Origin: a virus
Reading direction: 5' to 3' (one strand)
Virus record (IMG/VR): IMGVR_UViG_3300008629_000016
Coordinates: 1-33,227 of that record
Length of the DNA stretch: 33,227 bases
The notes under the pieces were generated by a model, which saw nothing but the letters and a program-made list of their open reading frames with translations, was not told the origin of the DNA and did no database searches. The position numbers were made by a program, and so were the translations under genes. Numbering within the stretch: position 1 is the first letter of the stretch; every line of letters begins with the position of its first letter. Below, one piece after another: positions 17,554 through 24,152 of the stretch.

Positions 17554-19496
17554 TGGCTATGGAGCACGCCGAGAGGCTCCGATTCGCCGAGGCGGTGCTC
17601 ACCGGTCTCGGCGCACCGATCACGGCCAGCAACGTGCACGCCATGTTGGCGTGGATGGCCAAGGAGAACACGGCGGCGGGCTACAACCCGCTGGCGAGCA
17701 CCTACGGGAAGTCGATGGGCTACGAGGCCTTCAACGACAACGACGGCAACCCGGTGTGGGTCTATCCGACGTTCGACGAGGGCGTCCACAACACGGTGAT
17801 GACCTTTTTGGGTCACATCTCCGGCGACCGTTACGACTCGGCCCGGTACGAGAACACGGTGGAGGCGTTTCGGGCCGGCACGTCGGCCGAGGAGCTCCTC
17901 AACAACCCGGACATCGTCGCCGAGTTGGAGACGTGGGGGTCGTTCGCCGGCGATGTGTCGCTCGGTGCCGATACCGGCTGGTCGGTGGAGCAGCTCGAGG
18001 GCATGTACTCGGTGGGCCTCGAGGGCATGTACTCGGTGGGCCTCGAGGCGTTCGGCGGCCTGTTCGGTACCACGCCCACGGCGCCCAGCGAGCCGGCTGC
18101 GGGGGGCTCCGGCGAGCACCCCGGCCAGCCGACGGCCACCGGCGCCGAGACTGTCCCCGAGCACCCCGGCCAGCCGACGGCCACCGGCGCCGAGACTGTC
18201 CCCGAGCTGACCGCCGACGAGTGGGCCCGCATCGAGGCCGACCTCTTCGATGCGGGCCCGGATCAGGCGTTCCCGTTCGGGCACGGAAGCAACCCGTACG
18301 CCGATGCGGCGGGGATCCCCGCCGGGTTCGAGGTGTACCGGACCGACAACGAGGCGTTCGTCGTGTACTCGGTGGACGGCGGCATGGGGGCCTCGGCGAA
18401 CGTCTACTTCGACACCACCGACTTGTCGGACACGTTGCCGGCCGGCACCGCCGTCAACCAGCACGAGTGGTCTCGGCTGAAGAGCGGGTGGATCAACGGC
18501 GGGACGTCGGATGTCCTTCAGACGGAGGAAGACTTCGTTGGCCGGTCGTGGAACGAGATCGTCGTATGGGCCCTCGACCAGCTGAACATCCTCGGCACGG
18601 ACCTGCTGGCCGAGCCGGACATCGTGGCCGGGGTGGCGTCGCTGATCGCCAACCCGGACATGACCGACGAAGAGATCGAGGCCCTGTTCGTCGGTACCGA
18701 CTACTGGCACCGCCAGACCATTCGGGCCCTCGAATGGAACGACCTGCCGCATGCCCAGCAGACGCAGGAGAAGATCGAGGCCGCTCTCGGCCTGCTCAGC
18801 CTCGCCGAGGTGTGGGTCGGTGTCGTCGAGGTCGACAAGGACGCCCTTCTCGAGGGTTTCGACGGGTCGTGGGAGTGGCTGACGAACGCTGCCGCCGACT
18901 GGGGCCCGCATCTCGCTGACCTTGCGGTGCGGGCCGAGGAGGTGGCGTCCGGTCAGGCCACGCAGACTGTGCAGGTCGCCGAGTGGCTGACCCCGTGGGC
19001 GGCGTCCGTCGATGATTCGCCGTACAACCGGCGCCGCACCGAGGACTTGCGGTTGCGGGGGGAGCGGGATGCCGGCATCTCTGCCATGAAGGGGGCGATC
19101 ACGGGCCTGTACGAGCGTCAGGGGATGCCGGTCACGGTCGGCACCGTCGACGGGTGGGCGAAGAAGGTGTACCTGAACCAGATGACGATCGAGGAGGCCG
19201 AGGAGCTGATCAAGGACGAGGCTGCGGCGAAGTGGATCCACAAGCCTCGGGACGTGGATTGGGCGACGTGGGCGGCCCCGTACCGAAACATGTATTCGTC
19301 GGAGCTGGAGACGTCGGCGCCGACGTACAGCGATCCGACCTTGTCGGCGTACCTGTCGAACCCGGATGGGCAGCCGAACCTGTTCGAGTTCAAGAAGATG
19401 CTCCGCAAGGACGGGCGGTGGGAGAAGACGCAGAAGGCTCGGGACGCCTACCACTCGACGTTCTCCGAGGTTGGTCGACTGATGGGGTTTAGCTAA
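17553..19496 (+). CDS. Virion protein with N-terminal lysozyme/transglycosylase-like domain
   Basis: Residues about 8-115 match the phage peptidoglycan-hydrolase-like pattern: AEAVLTGLGAPITASNVHAM, AWMAKENTAAGYNPLAST with the likely catalytic E, then VYPTFDEGVHNTVMTFL and a 'Y...VEAFRAG' helix. Such domains in virion proteins cut cell-wall glycan locally so that DNA can pass. The next part holds two exact in-frame tandem duplications (LEGMYSVG twice; EHPGQPTATGAETVP twice). The C-terminal half (about 220-647) is acidic and helical, without a recognised fold. At 647 aa it is much longer than an endolysin and lies in the internal-protein block, so it is more likely an entry enzyme than the lysis enzyme. 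The start overlaps the previous stop (TGATG), and the stop TAA overlaps the next ATG. Confidence 0.8.
   Translation: MAMEHAERLRFAEAVLTGLGAPITASNVHAMLAWMAKENTAAGYNPLASTYGKSMGYEAFNDNDGNPVWVYPTFDEGVHNTVMTFLGHISGDRYDSARYENTVEAFRAGTSAEELLNNPDIVAELETWGSFAGDVSLGADTGWSVEQLEGMYSVGLEGMYSVGLEAFGGLFGTTPTAPSEPAAGGSGEHPGQPTATGAETVPEHPGQPTATGAETVPELTADEWARIEADLFDAGPDQAFPFGHGSNPYADAAGIPAGFEVYRTDNEAFVVYSVDGGMGASANVYFDTTDLSDTLPAGTAVNQHEWSRLKSGWINGGTSDVLQTEEDFVGRSWNEIVVWALDQLNILGTDLLAEPDIVAGVASLIANPDMTDEEIEALFVGTDYWHRQTIRALEWNDLPHAQQTQEKIEAALGLLSLAEVWVGVVEVDKDALLEGFDGSWEWLTNAAADWGPHLADLAVRAEEVASGQATQTVQVAEWLTPWAASVDDSPYNRRRTEDLRLRGERDAGISAMKGAITGLYERQGMPVTVGTVDGWAKKVYLNQMTIEEAEELIKDEAAAKWIHKPRDVDWATWAAPYRNMYSSELETSAPTYSDPTLSAYLSNPDGQPNLFEFKKMLRKDGRWEKTQKARDAYHSTFSEVGRLMGFS
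17994..18047 (+). repeat. Two exact 24-bp tandem repeats plus a partial third copy
   Basis: Copies at 17994-18017 and 18018-18041 are identical, and six bases of a third copy follow (18042-18047). Each encodes LEGMYSVG in frame. The perfect identity at wobble positions suggests a recent slippage duplication. Confidence 0.95.
18114..18203 (+). repeat. Two exact 45-bp tandem repeats
   Basis: Copies at 18114-18158 and 18159-18203 are identical and each encode EHPGQPTATGAETVP in frame. They form a Pro/Thr/Gly-rich linker after the lysozyme-like domain. The identity points to recent duplication, or to an assembly effect that read mapping would reveal. Confidence 0.95.
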
Positions 19497-20860
19497 TGGG
19501 CACGGGGGGATACGGCCCCGGTGGGACGTTGACGTGGGACGAGTACGTTGCACAAGTCAATCCGTCGGGCCGCAAGGGGTCTTATTGGGAGTTCGACTCG
19601 AAGACTCGGGAGAGCGTTCTCGTTACGCCGGGTTCCTCCGGCCTTGAGGTTGGTACACGCATTCCGGGCTGGGCTGATGTCGGCCAGTACGCCGATAGCG
19701 GCACGATTGTGCATGCGAATGCATGGATGGCCGACCGGGAGCACCCGGGTTTGTCCGACGGCGACGACGAGCGGTCGCCGTTCTCGAAGACGAACCTCGT
19801 CGCCGAGCTGGTCGGCAAGTACCCGTGGGCGAAGGAGCTCGGCTTCCTCGACCTCATCAAGCGTCTCGCCGTCGAGGACGCCACCGCCGACCAGATCGTC
19901 GCCGAGGTCCGAGCCTCGGACCAGTACAAGAAGCAGTTCCCCGGGTTCTCCGACCTGTCGGGGGTGCGGCGGTTCCGGGACGAGGCCGAGTATCTCCGCA
20001 CCCGGGACGACCTCCGGCAGGTCCTGAAGGACTTCGGGGTGTACGACCCGGCGACCGATTCGCCGATGGACTACGTCGCCTTCTTCGACGCAGGCATCGA
20101 CGCCAACGAGTTGACCGAACGGTTCGGGGTGTACCGGGAGCTCGAGCGTGGTTCGCAGGAGCTGCGTGACGCCTTCTACGTCTACGGGGGCCTCGACGTC
20201 ACCGTCGACGACCTGTTCCAAGCGGTCGTGTCTCCGCAGTTCCGTCAGGAGCTCCAGAACGAGTACGACCGGAGCGTGGCTGCCCAGCCTCTCGACTACG
20301 GGACGTACATCGAGCGGGCCCGGGAGGTGTCGACGGCCCGGGTCGTGGAGACGATGGAGCGGCTCCGAGACTCGGGGGCGATGACCGGCGCTGCCGTGTC
20401 GAAGGTTCTCCAGATGGACCCGGCGTTCGGCCAGCAGCTGATGGCCGCCCTGTTCACCGGCGGCACGGCCGCCGCCGGCACCGGCACCTTGTCCCTCGAC
20501 CAGCTGACCCGGGCGTACGAGCATGCCGTGCTGGGTGCGGCAGCGTCGGAGGCCGGCTGGGCGATGCCGTCTCGGGATCGCCTCGAGGAGTTCAGGCAGG
20601 CCGGCATCCAGTCGTCGACGCTGCGGTCCGCCTACGAGGGCCTGTCCCTCAGGTCGGATGCCCTGACCGGGATGGTCCAGCGGGCGAACCGGGGTGCGTC
20701 GATGACGCAGGACCTGTACGAGCGGGAGCTCCTCGGCCAGACCGCCGAGATCCGGCACGCTACGGCCGCCGAAAACGCACTGGGCGCCCGGGCCGGCGGT
20801 TTCGCCGCCGCCCGTGAGGGTCGACGGTTCGCCCAGCCCGGACGCCGAGTGGCGTACTAG
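19496..20860 (+). CDS. Helical structural protein closing the giant-protein block
   Basis: This 454-residue protein has a Gly-rich start and a long helical body. A segment near residues 110-185 (VRASDQYKKQFPGFSDL... RDEAEYLRTRDDLRQVLKDFGVYDP) resembles stretches common in actinophage structural proteins that alternate 'FPG', 'EYL' and 'YG' motifs. The C-terminus is basic and Ala/Gly/Arg-rich (AAREGRRFAQPGRRVAY). The ATG overlaps the preceding TAA (TAATG). The stop TAG lies within a CTAG tetranucleotide (20857-20860) that also holds the stop of the convergent minus-strand gene. The likely role is a virion internal or neck component, inferred from coupling. No enzyme motif was seen. Confidence 0.8.
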   Translation: MGTGGYGPGGTLTWDEYVAQVNPSGRKGSYWEFDSKTRESVLVTPGSSGLEVGTRIPGWADVGQYADSGTIVHANAWMADREHPGLSDGDDERSPFSKTNLVAELVGKYPWAKELGFLDLIKRLAVEDATADQIVAEVRASDQYKKQFPGFSDLSGVRRFRDEAEYLRTRDDLRQVLKDFGVYDPATDSPMDYVAFFDAGIDANELTERFGVYRELERGSQELRDAFYVYGGLDVTVDDLFQAVVSPQFRQELQNEYDRSVAAQPLDYGTYIERAREVSTARVVETMERLRDSGAMTGAAVSKVLQMDPAFGQQLMAALFTGGTAAAGTGTLSLDQLTRAYEHAVLGAAASEAGWAMPSRDRLEEFRQAGIQSSTLRSAYEGLSLRSDALTGMVQRANRGASMTQDLYERELLGQTAEIRHATAAENALGARAGGFAAAREGRRFAQPGRRVAY

Positions 20861-21099
20861 TCGTCGAACCCGTCAGGGGTCCAGACGGCGTCGATTTCTC
20901 GAGTCGTCAGGAACAGGCCGTGGCTCAGGAACGGCAGCCGGGACTGGTGGGCGCCCCGCAGCTGGCGGGCGTGCTGGAACGACCGGGCCCGGCGCTTGAC
21001 GCCGCACTTGCCGCACGAGAAGAACGTGATGCCGTAGGGGCGGCCGCCGTGCTTCGGGTACTTCTTGATGCGGAGGATGGCTCCGCAGTCCTTGTTCAC
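20857..21099 (-). CDS. Small basic protein with CxxC motif (minus strand)
   Basis: This 80-residue basic protein is not recognised. It has one Cys near the N-terminus (NKDCGAIL) and a C-x2-C (FSCGKCGVKRR), so a small zinc-binding site is possible but incomplete. The start is GTG at 21097-21099, preceded at the right distance by GGAGG on the minus strand, and it overlaps the stop of the upstream minus gene (GTGA). A much longer frame exists upstream but lies in another gene. Its TAG overlaps the stop of the convergent plus-strand gene. With its partner it forms a two-gene minus-strand cassette inside the structural genes, so it is more likely regulatory or accessory than a virion part. Confidence 0.7.
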   Translation of the reverse strand: MNKDCGAILRIKKYPKHGGRPYGITFFSCGKCGVKRRARSFQHARQLRGAHQSRLPFLSHGLFLTTREIDAVWTPDGFDD

Positions 21100-21425
21100 T
21101 GTCCTGCCTCCTTGGGGTTGAGGACCTGCCGGGCGACCTTGGAGACCCGGTCGGACCAGAAGCAGCGGGTGGTCGTCTGGATGGGGTTCCCGGCCTTGGT
21201 GTAGGGGCCGGAGCAGTGGACCTCGATGCGGCCGTCCGGGACGGTGCGGCCGTGGTCGAACTTCCACCAGTAGCGGGAGCCTCGGATGCGGAACATCCGG
21301 CCGGCGGTCAGCGGGAGCCGACCCTCGAGCCGGAGCTCCTCGTGGAAGGCCCAGCCTCGGGCCTCGAGGGCGAGGCGCCGGGCCTCGATGTTGCTTTGGA
21401 TTGCTTTGCGAGCAGCTGCGCTCAT
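21096..21425 (-). CDS. Small hypothetical protein, possibly a compact beta fold (minus strand)
   Basis: This 109-residue protein has an N-terminal helix (AAARKAIQSNIEARRLALEARG). A strand-rich part follows (LTAGRMFRIRG, YWWKFDHGRTVPDGRIEVHC, TRCFWSDRV). I recall small actinophage proteins with a similar 'G...F...G.....F' pattern but cannot name a function. A strong GAGGAGGA lies seven bases before ATG 21425. It is coupled to the downstream minus gene by a GTGA overlap. A possible promoter lies about 30-55 bases upstream on the minus strand. Orientation against all other genes suggests separate timing of expression, perhaps early or constitutive. Confidence 0.72.
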   Translation of the reverse strand: MSAAARKAIQSNIEARRLALEARGWAFHEELRLEGRLPLTAGRMFRIRGSRYWWKFDHGRTVPDGRIEVHCSGPYTKAGNPIQTTTRCFWSDRVSKVARQVLNPKEAGQ

Positions 21426-21452
21426 GTGGTGTCCTCCTCGTGGGTTGACACC

Positions 21453-21481
21453 AGTTTACCAGTAACCCCCCAGTGCGTCCG
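21453..21481 (-). promoter_or_regulatory. Candidate promoter for the minus-strand pair
   Basis: On the minus strand, TAAACT (complement of 21453-21458) fits a -10 box (TAnnnT). A weak CGGACG lies 17 bases upstream as a -35. Transcription would start about 20 bases before ATG 21425. The -35 match is poor, as is common in high-GC genomes, so confidence is low. Confidence 0.3.
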
Positions 21482-21604
21482 GTCGCCCCTTTCGACCCTC
21501 GGACCGAACAGGCCCCTGACCTGCGGTATTGCAGAATCCTTTCGCCAGCGGCAAGATTCCGAAAACCCTCTGACCTGCGTGTATGACAGTTTCGTTACGA
21601 TCGC

Positions 21605-21635
21605 TTGACTCGAGGTCCGGGTCTAGGAGTACACA
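21605..21635 (+). promoter_or_regulatory. Candidate promoter for the scaffold/capsid operon
   Basis: TTGACT (21605-21610) matches five of six -35 bases. A weak -10-like TACACA lies 19 bases downstream (21630-21635). An alternative -10-like TACGAT at 21596-21601 has no good -35. The transcript would carry an approximately 75-base leader including the 21662-21688 hairpin. Confidence 0.35.
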
Positions 21636-21661
21636 CTCGGCGGGAGAGGGTTTAGACCATC

Positions 21662-21688
21662 CCTGCCGGCGACCCCGGGGCCGGCGGG
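21662..21688 (+). promoter_or_regulatory. GC-rich hairpin in the scaffold gene leader
   Basis: A 9-bp stem (21662-21670 with 21680-21688, one T-G wobble, centred on GCCGGC) closes a 9-base loop about 30 bases before the scaffold ATG. No T-tract follows, so termination is unlikely. Transcript stabilisation or protein binding is possible. Confidence 0.4.
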
Positions 21689-21718
21689 TGTAGGTGACAC
21701 CGGGCGTAGGAGCAGACC

Positions 21719-22177
21719 ATGTACGACCACGACGACGACGTCGAGGAGTCAGGGTCAACCCTCCGGCGAAAGCTGGAGGAGACACTCAGCGAGAACAAGG
21801 CACTCGCCACCGAGCTGTCCGGTTTGAAGGCCAAGGAGCTGATCACCGAACAGGGACTGGGGTTGGTGAAGCCAGACGATCTCATGGGAGTCGACCTGAG
21901 TGAGATGGCCGAACGGGCCAGCCAGCTCCAGCAGGAGCGGGCGGGCCAGCAGGCCGATCTGGCTCGGGACATGCTGGCGAGGCGTGGCCTCGAGGGCGAA
22001 GAGCTGGATCAGGCAGTCTCAGACTTCTTGACCCCGCCGGAAGCCCCTCGGGACACGGCAGCCCACAGCAGGGCCCGGGAGGTCTCTGTGATCGGCGGCA
22101 CTGCCGCTCCGGTCCGGGACACCTCGAACCTGACGGGGCTGGACGCCATCGAGCACGCCCTACGGCACGGCTCGTAG
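21719..22177 (+). CDS. Putative head scaffolding protein
   Basis: This 152-residue, acidic, largely helical protein lies directly before the major capsid gene, the usual place for scaffolds. Residues about 12-40 (LRRKLEETLSENKALATELSGLKAKELI) and 60-90 (MAERASQLQQERAGQQADLARDML) look like coiled coils rich in Glu, Gln, Leu and Ala. The end carries a short helical tail (LTGLDAIEHALRHG) of the sort scaffolds use to contact capsid subunits. It has an AGGAG ribosome site eight bases before ATG 21719. It is the first gene after the control region, so it and the capsid gene are probably transcribed together. Assignment rests on position and composition, since scaffolds share little sequence. Confidence 0.7.
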   Translation: MYDHDDDVEESGSTLRRKLEETLSENKALATELSGLKAKELITEQGLGLVKPDDLMGVDLSEMAERASQLQQERAGQQADLARDMLARRGLEGEELDQAVSDFLTPPEAPRDTAAHSRAREVSVIGGTAAPVRDTSNLTGLDAIEHALRHGS

Positions 22178-22179
22178 CC

Positions 22180-22210
22180 AGCTCCTACCAACCCAACCTA
22201 CACAGGAGCT
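22180..22210 (+). promoter_or_regulatory. Inverted repeat covering the capsid gene ribosome site
   Basis: AGCTCCT (22180-22186) is the exact reverse complement of AGGAGCT (22204-22210), which contains the Shine-Dalgarno AGGAG of the major capsid gene. A 17-base loop separates them. The left arm starts three bases after the scaffold stop, so a ribosome ending there would open the stem. A competing pairing GTAG/CTAC (22174-22188) overlaps the left arm. Confidence 0.5.
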
Positions 22211-22218
22211 AAAACCCA

Positions 22219-23154
22219 ATGGCAACAGGGTCCCTTGGTCTCCTTGAGGCTGCCAAGTACGGCTCGACGACTCTCGGGCGTGGCGTGGTCACCACGCTGA
22301 TCCAAGAGTCGCCGATCCTCGAGATGCTCCCGTTCACGGGGATCTCCGGCAACGCCATCAAGGTGACCGTCGAGGACACCCTCCCCGCCCCGGCCTTTCG
22401 TGACGTCAACGAGACGTACACGAGGAGCCACGGCACCGATACCGAACGCTACTTCGGCTGTTCGATCCTCGGTGGAGAGGTGTTCATCGACAACTACATC
22501 GTGCGGGTGCAGGCCGATCAGGTGTCGGCCAAGGCCCGCCAGTACTCGAAGTTCGCCAAGGCGATGTCCCGTACTTTCGACAAGTACTTTTTCGACGGCA
22601 CGGGCACGGCCAAGGACTTCAAGGGCATCAACGCCCTGATCGACGACGGCCTCGGGCAGAAGCGGGCAGCCGGCACCAACGGTGCGGCGCTGACCCTCGA
22701 CATGCTCGACGAGACGTTCGACGACCTGCGTTCGCAGTCGTCGCCGGACGTGCTGCTGATGAACCGGACGCTGCGCCGGGACATCAACAAGCTGGCCCGT
22801 TCGACGTACTCGGGCGTCAGCCTGATCGACGTCGGCACCGACGTGTTCGGTCGTCAGGTCACCACCTACAACGGCACCCCGATCCGCATCGTCGGAGACG
22901 ACAAGGATGGCAACGCCATCCTCGGCTTCGACGAGACGCAGGGGTCGTCGTCCACGACGGCTTCGATCTACGCCATCGCCTTCGGCACCGACGAGAACGT
23001 CTACGGCATTCTCGGCCTCGGCGGTTCGTTCGATGTCAAGGACTTCGGCGAGACCGAGGCGGCCCCCGGCCACCTCGGCCGTGTCGAGGTGTACCCCGGC
23101 ATCGTCGTCGCCAACTCCTTCTCGACCGTGCGTCTGCACGGCGTGACCAGCTAG
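22219..23154 (+). CDS. Major capsid protein (HK97-like)
   Basis: This 311-residue protein forms the head shell. It matches the pattern of a well-spread actinophage capsid family: N-terminal LLEAAKYGSTTLGRGVVTTLIQESPILEMLPF, then GNAIKVTVEDTLPAPAFRDVNETY, a helix with KAMSRTFDKYFFDG, a 'PDVLLMNRTLRRDINKLAR' spine helix, and a C-terminal GHLGRVEVYPGIVVANSFSTVRLHGV strand region. It has no long N-terminal delta domain, in agreement with a separate scaffold upstream. Its ribosome site AGGAG (22204-22208) lies in an inverted repeat. The start ATG 22219 is ten bases after it. The following gene has its own GGGAGG site. As the most abundant virion protein it is expected to be the most highly expressed gene here. 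Confidence 0.9.
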   Translation: MATGSLGLLEAAKYGSTTLGRGVVTTLIQESPILEMLPFTGISGNAIKVTVEDTLPAPAFRDVNETYTRSHGTDTERYFGCSILGGEVFIDNYIVRVQADQVSAKARQYSKFAKAMSRTFDKYFFDGTGTAKDFKGINALIDDGLGQKRAAGTNGAALTLDMLDETFDDLRSQSSPDVLLMNRTLRRDINKLARSTYSGVSLIDVGTDVFGRQVTTYNGTPIRIVGDDKDGNAILGFDETQGSSSTTASIYAIAFGTDENVYGILGLGGSFDVKDFGETEAAPGHLGRVEVYPGIVVANSFSTVRLHGVTS

Positions 23155-23164
23155 GGAGGCTGAC

Positions 23165-23575
23165 ATGGCACAGGCCACTCGTACCGTTGGCCCGGGCACT
23201 CTCGTCCGGGACGCCAACGCTCCGACCTTGCAGGCGACCGGCAACGTGTCTTCGGACACGACCGGCTCGTGGGTGCAGGTCGACCGTCCGTGCGACGTTC
23301 AGGTCGTCATGGACCTCGGCACGATCGCAGCCGGCGTGACCGGCTTCGACGTTGAGGTGCAGGGCGCCGACGACAGCTCGGGCACCAACACCGTCTCGTA
23401 CGGCCGCTTCGACACCGTCGGAGCGTCGGACGACGACACCACCCGGGTCCTCCACGCCAGCGTGTACAAGCCGTACATGCGGGTCGACATGGACCACACC
23501 GGCTCCGGCAACGTGGGCGTCACCATCACGGTGCGCCAGCCCCACGACCGGAAGACGGACTCCACCACCGCCTAG
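23165..23575 (+). CDS. Putative capsid decoration or minor head protein
   Basis: This 136-residue, strand-rich, Thr/Asp/Gly/Val-rich protein directly follows the major capsid gene with its own GGGAGG site seven bases before the ATG. The sequence reads like a small beta-sandwich (WVQVDRPCDVQVVMDLG, GVTGFDVEVQGAD, YMRVDMDHTGSGNVGVTITV). Proteins of this size and place often decorate the head surface or form small fibres. No membrane segment or enzyme motif is seen. It is followed by two strong hairpins. The role is inferred from location and composition, and it could also be a minor tail component. Confidence 0.65.
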   Translation: MAQATRTVGPGTLVRDANAPTLQATGNVSSDTTGSWVQVDRPCDVQVVMDLGTIAAGVTGFDVEVQGADDSSGTNTVSYGRFDTVGASDDDTTRVLHASVYKPYMRVDMDHTGSGNVGVTITVRQPHDRKTDSTTA

Positions 23576-23582
23576 CGGGACA

Positions 23583-23628
23583 CCGCTGGGCCTGCCAGCG
23601 GCATCCGGGGCTTCGGGCCCCGGGTGCC
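23583..23628 (+). terminator. Two overlapping hairpins after the capsid/decoration genes
   Basis: Stem one pairs 23583-23589 with 23595-23601 (CCGCTGG/CCAGCGG, 5-base loop). Stem two pairs 23605-23611 with 23617-23623 (CCGGGGC/GCCCCGG, loop TTCGG) and can extend to 12 bp (23600-23611 with 23617-23628). In extended form it takes bases 23600-23601 from stem one, so the full structures exclude each other. No T-tract follows, as in many high-GC terminators. It may lower expression of downstream genes or protect the 3' end of the capsid transcript. Confidence 0.6.
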
Positions 23629-23653
23629 GCCGGCCCTCGGTGGGAAGGGACAA

Positions 23654-24151
23654 ATGTCGCACGACAGCACGAACTCGAAGACGTGGAACGTCGAGGCTGT
23701 CGTTGAGAAGTGGGACCGGTCCGGCGACCGTGAGGCGGGCCTTCCGCCGGACGACGTCGTGTCTGCCCGGGACAACCTGCTCCTCAACGAGGGCATCAAC
23801 CTGCTGCTGGACCTGTTGATCGGGGCCGGCGGGTCGGCGTACACGAACGGCAACGCCTACATCGGTGTCGGCGATTCGTCGACGGCGGCTGCTGCCGCCG
23901 ACACCGGCCTTCTGGCCTCGTCGAACAAGGACTATCAGGCGATGGAGTCCGGGTATCCGTCTCGGTCCGGCCAGACCGTGACGTTCCGTGCGATATGGGG
24001 TTCCGCCGAAGGCAACTTCGTTTGGAACGAATGGACCATCGCCAACGGCAACTCGAACTCGTCGACGAACCTGAACCGCAAGGTCGCTGCCCTCGGGACG
24101 AAGGCGTCCGGCTCGGAGTGGACCCTGACGGTGACCATCACGGTGAGCTGA
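23654..24151 (+). CDS. Phage structural protein (NEGINLLLDLL...GVGDS type)
   Basis: This 165-residue protein has a layout I recognise from many tailed phages. A helix (ARDNLLLNEGINLLLDLLIG) is followed by 'AYIGVGDSSTAAAAADTGL', 'MESGYPSRSGQTVTFRAIWG', 'NFVWNEWTIANG' and a final 'LNRKV..LGTKASGSEWTLTVTITVS'. The family is strand-rich and usually annotated only as structural, often near tail fibre genes, as here. ATG 23654 was chosen because GGGAAGGGA lies just upstream. An in-frame ATG at 23624 would fall inside the hairpin. One base separates its stop from the next ATG. Confidence 0.75.
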   Translation: MSHDSTNSKTWNVEAVVEKWDRSGDREAGLPPDDVVSARDNLLLNEGINLLLDLLIGAGGSAYTNGNAYIGVGDSSTAAAAADTGLLASSNKDYQAMESGYPSRSGQTVTFRAIWGSAEGNFVWNEWTIANGNSNSSTNLNRKVAALGTKASGSEWTLTVTITVS

Positions 24152-24152
24152 C

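Larger units (their letters stand above)
21426..21718. other. Divergent control region between minus cassette and capsid operon
   Basis: This 293-base region has no gene and is locally less GC-rich than its surroundings. It contains candidate promoters in both directions, a direct repeat of CTGACCTGCG (21516-21525 and 21570-21579, followed in both by similar GTAT..CAG sequence), a hairpin at 21534-21559 (GAATC..GATTC with a CTT/AAG and GCC/GGC continuation), and a GC-rich leader hairpin at 21662-21688. This is the best candidate in the window for a regulated promoter region driving capsid genes. Confidence 0.65.

Noticed and set aside
21441-21452. TGGGTTGACACC shared with 32523-32534
   Set aside because: Both are intergenic and contain TTGACA, but neither has a fitting -10 box, and a 12-base match is expected by chance in 33 kb.
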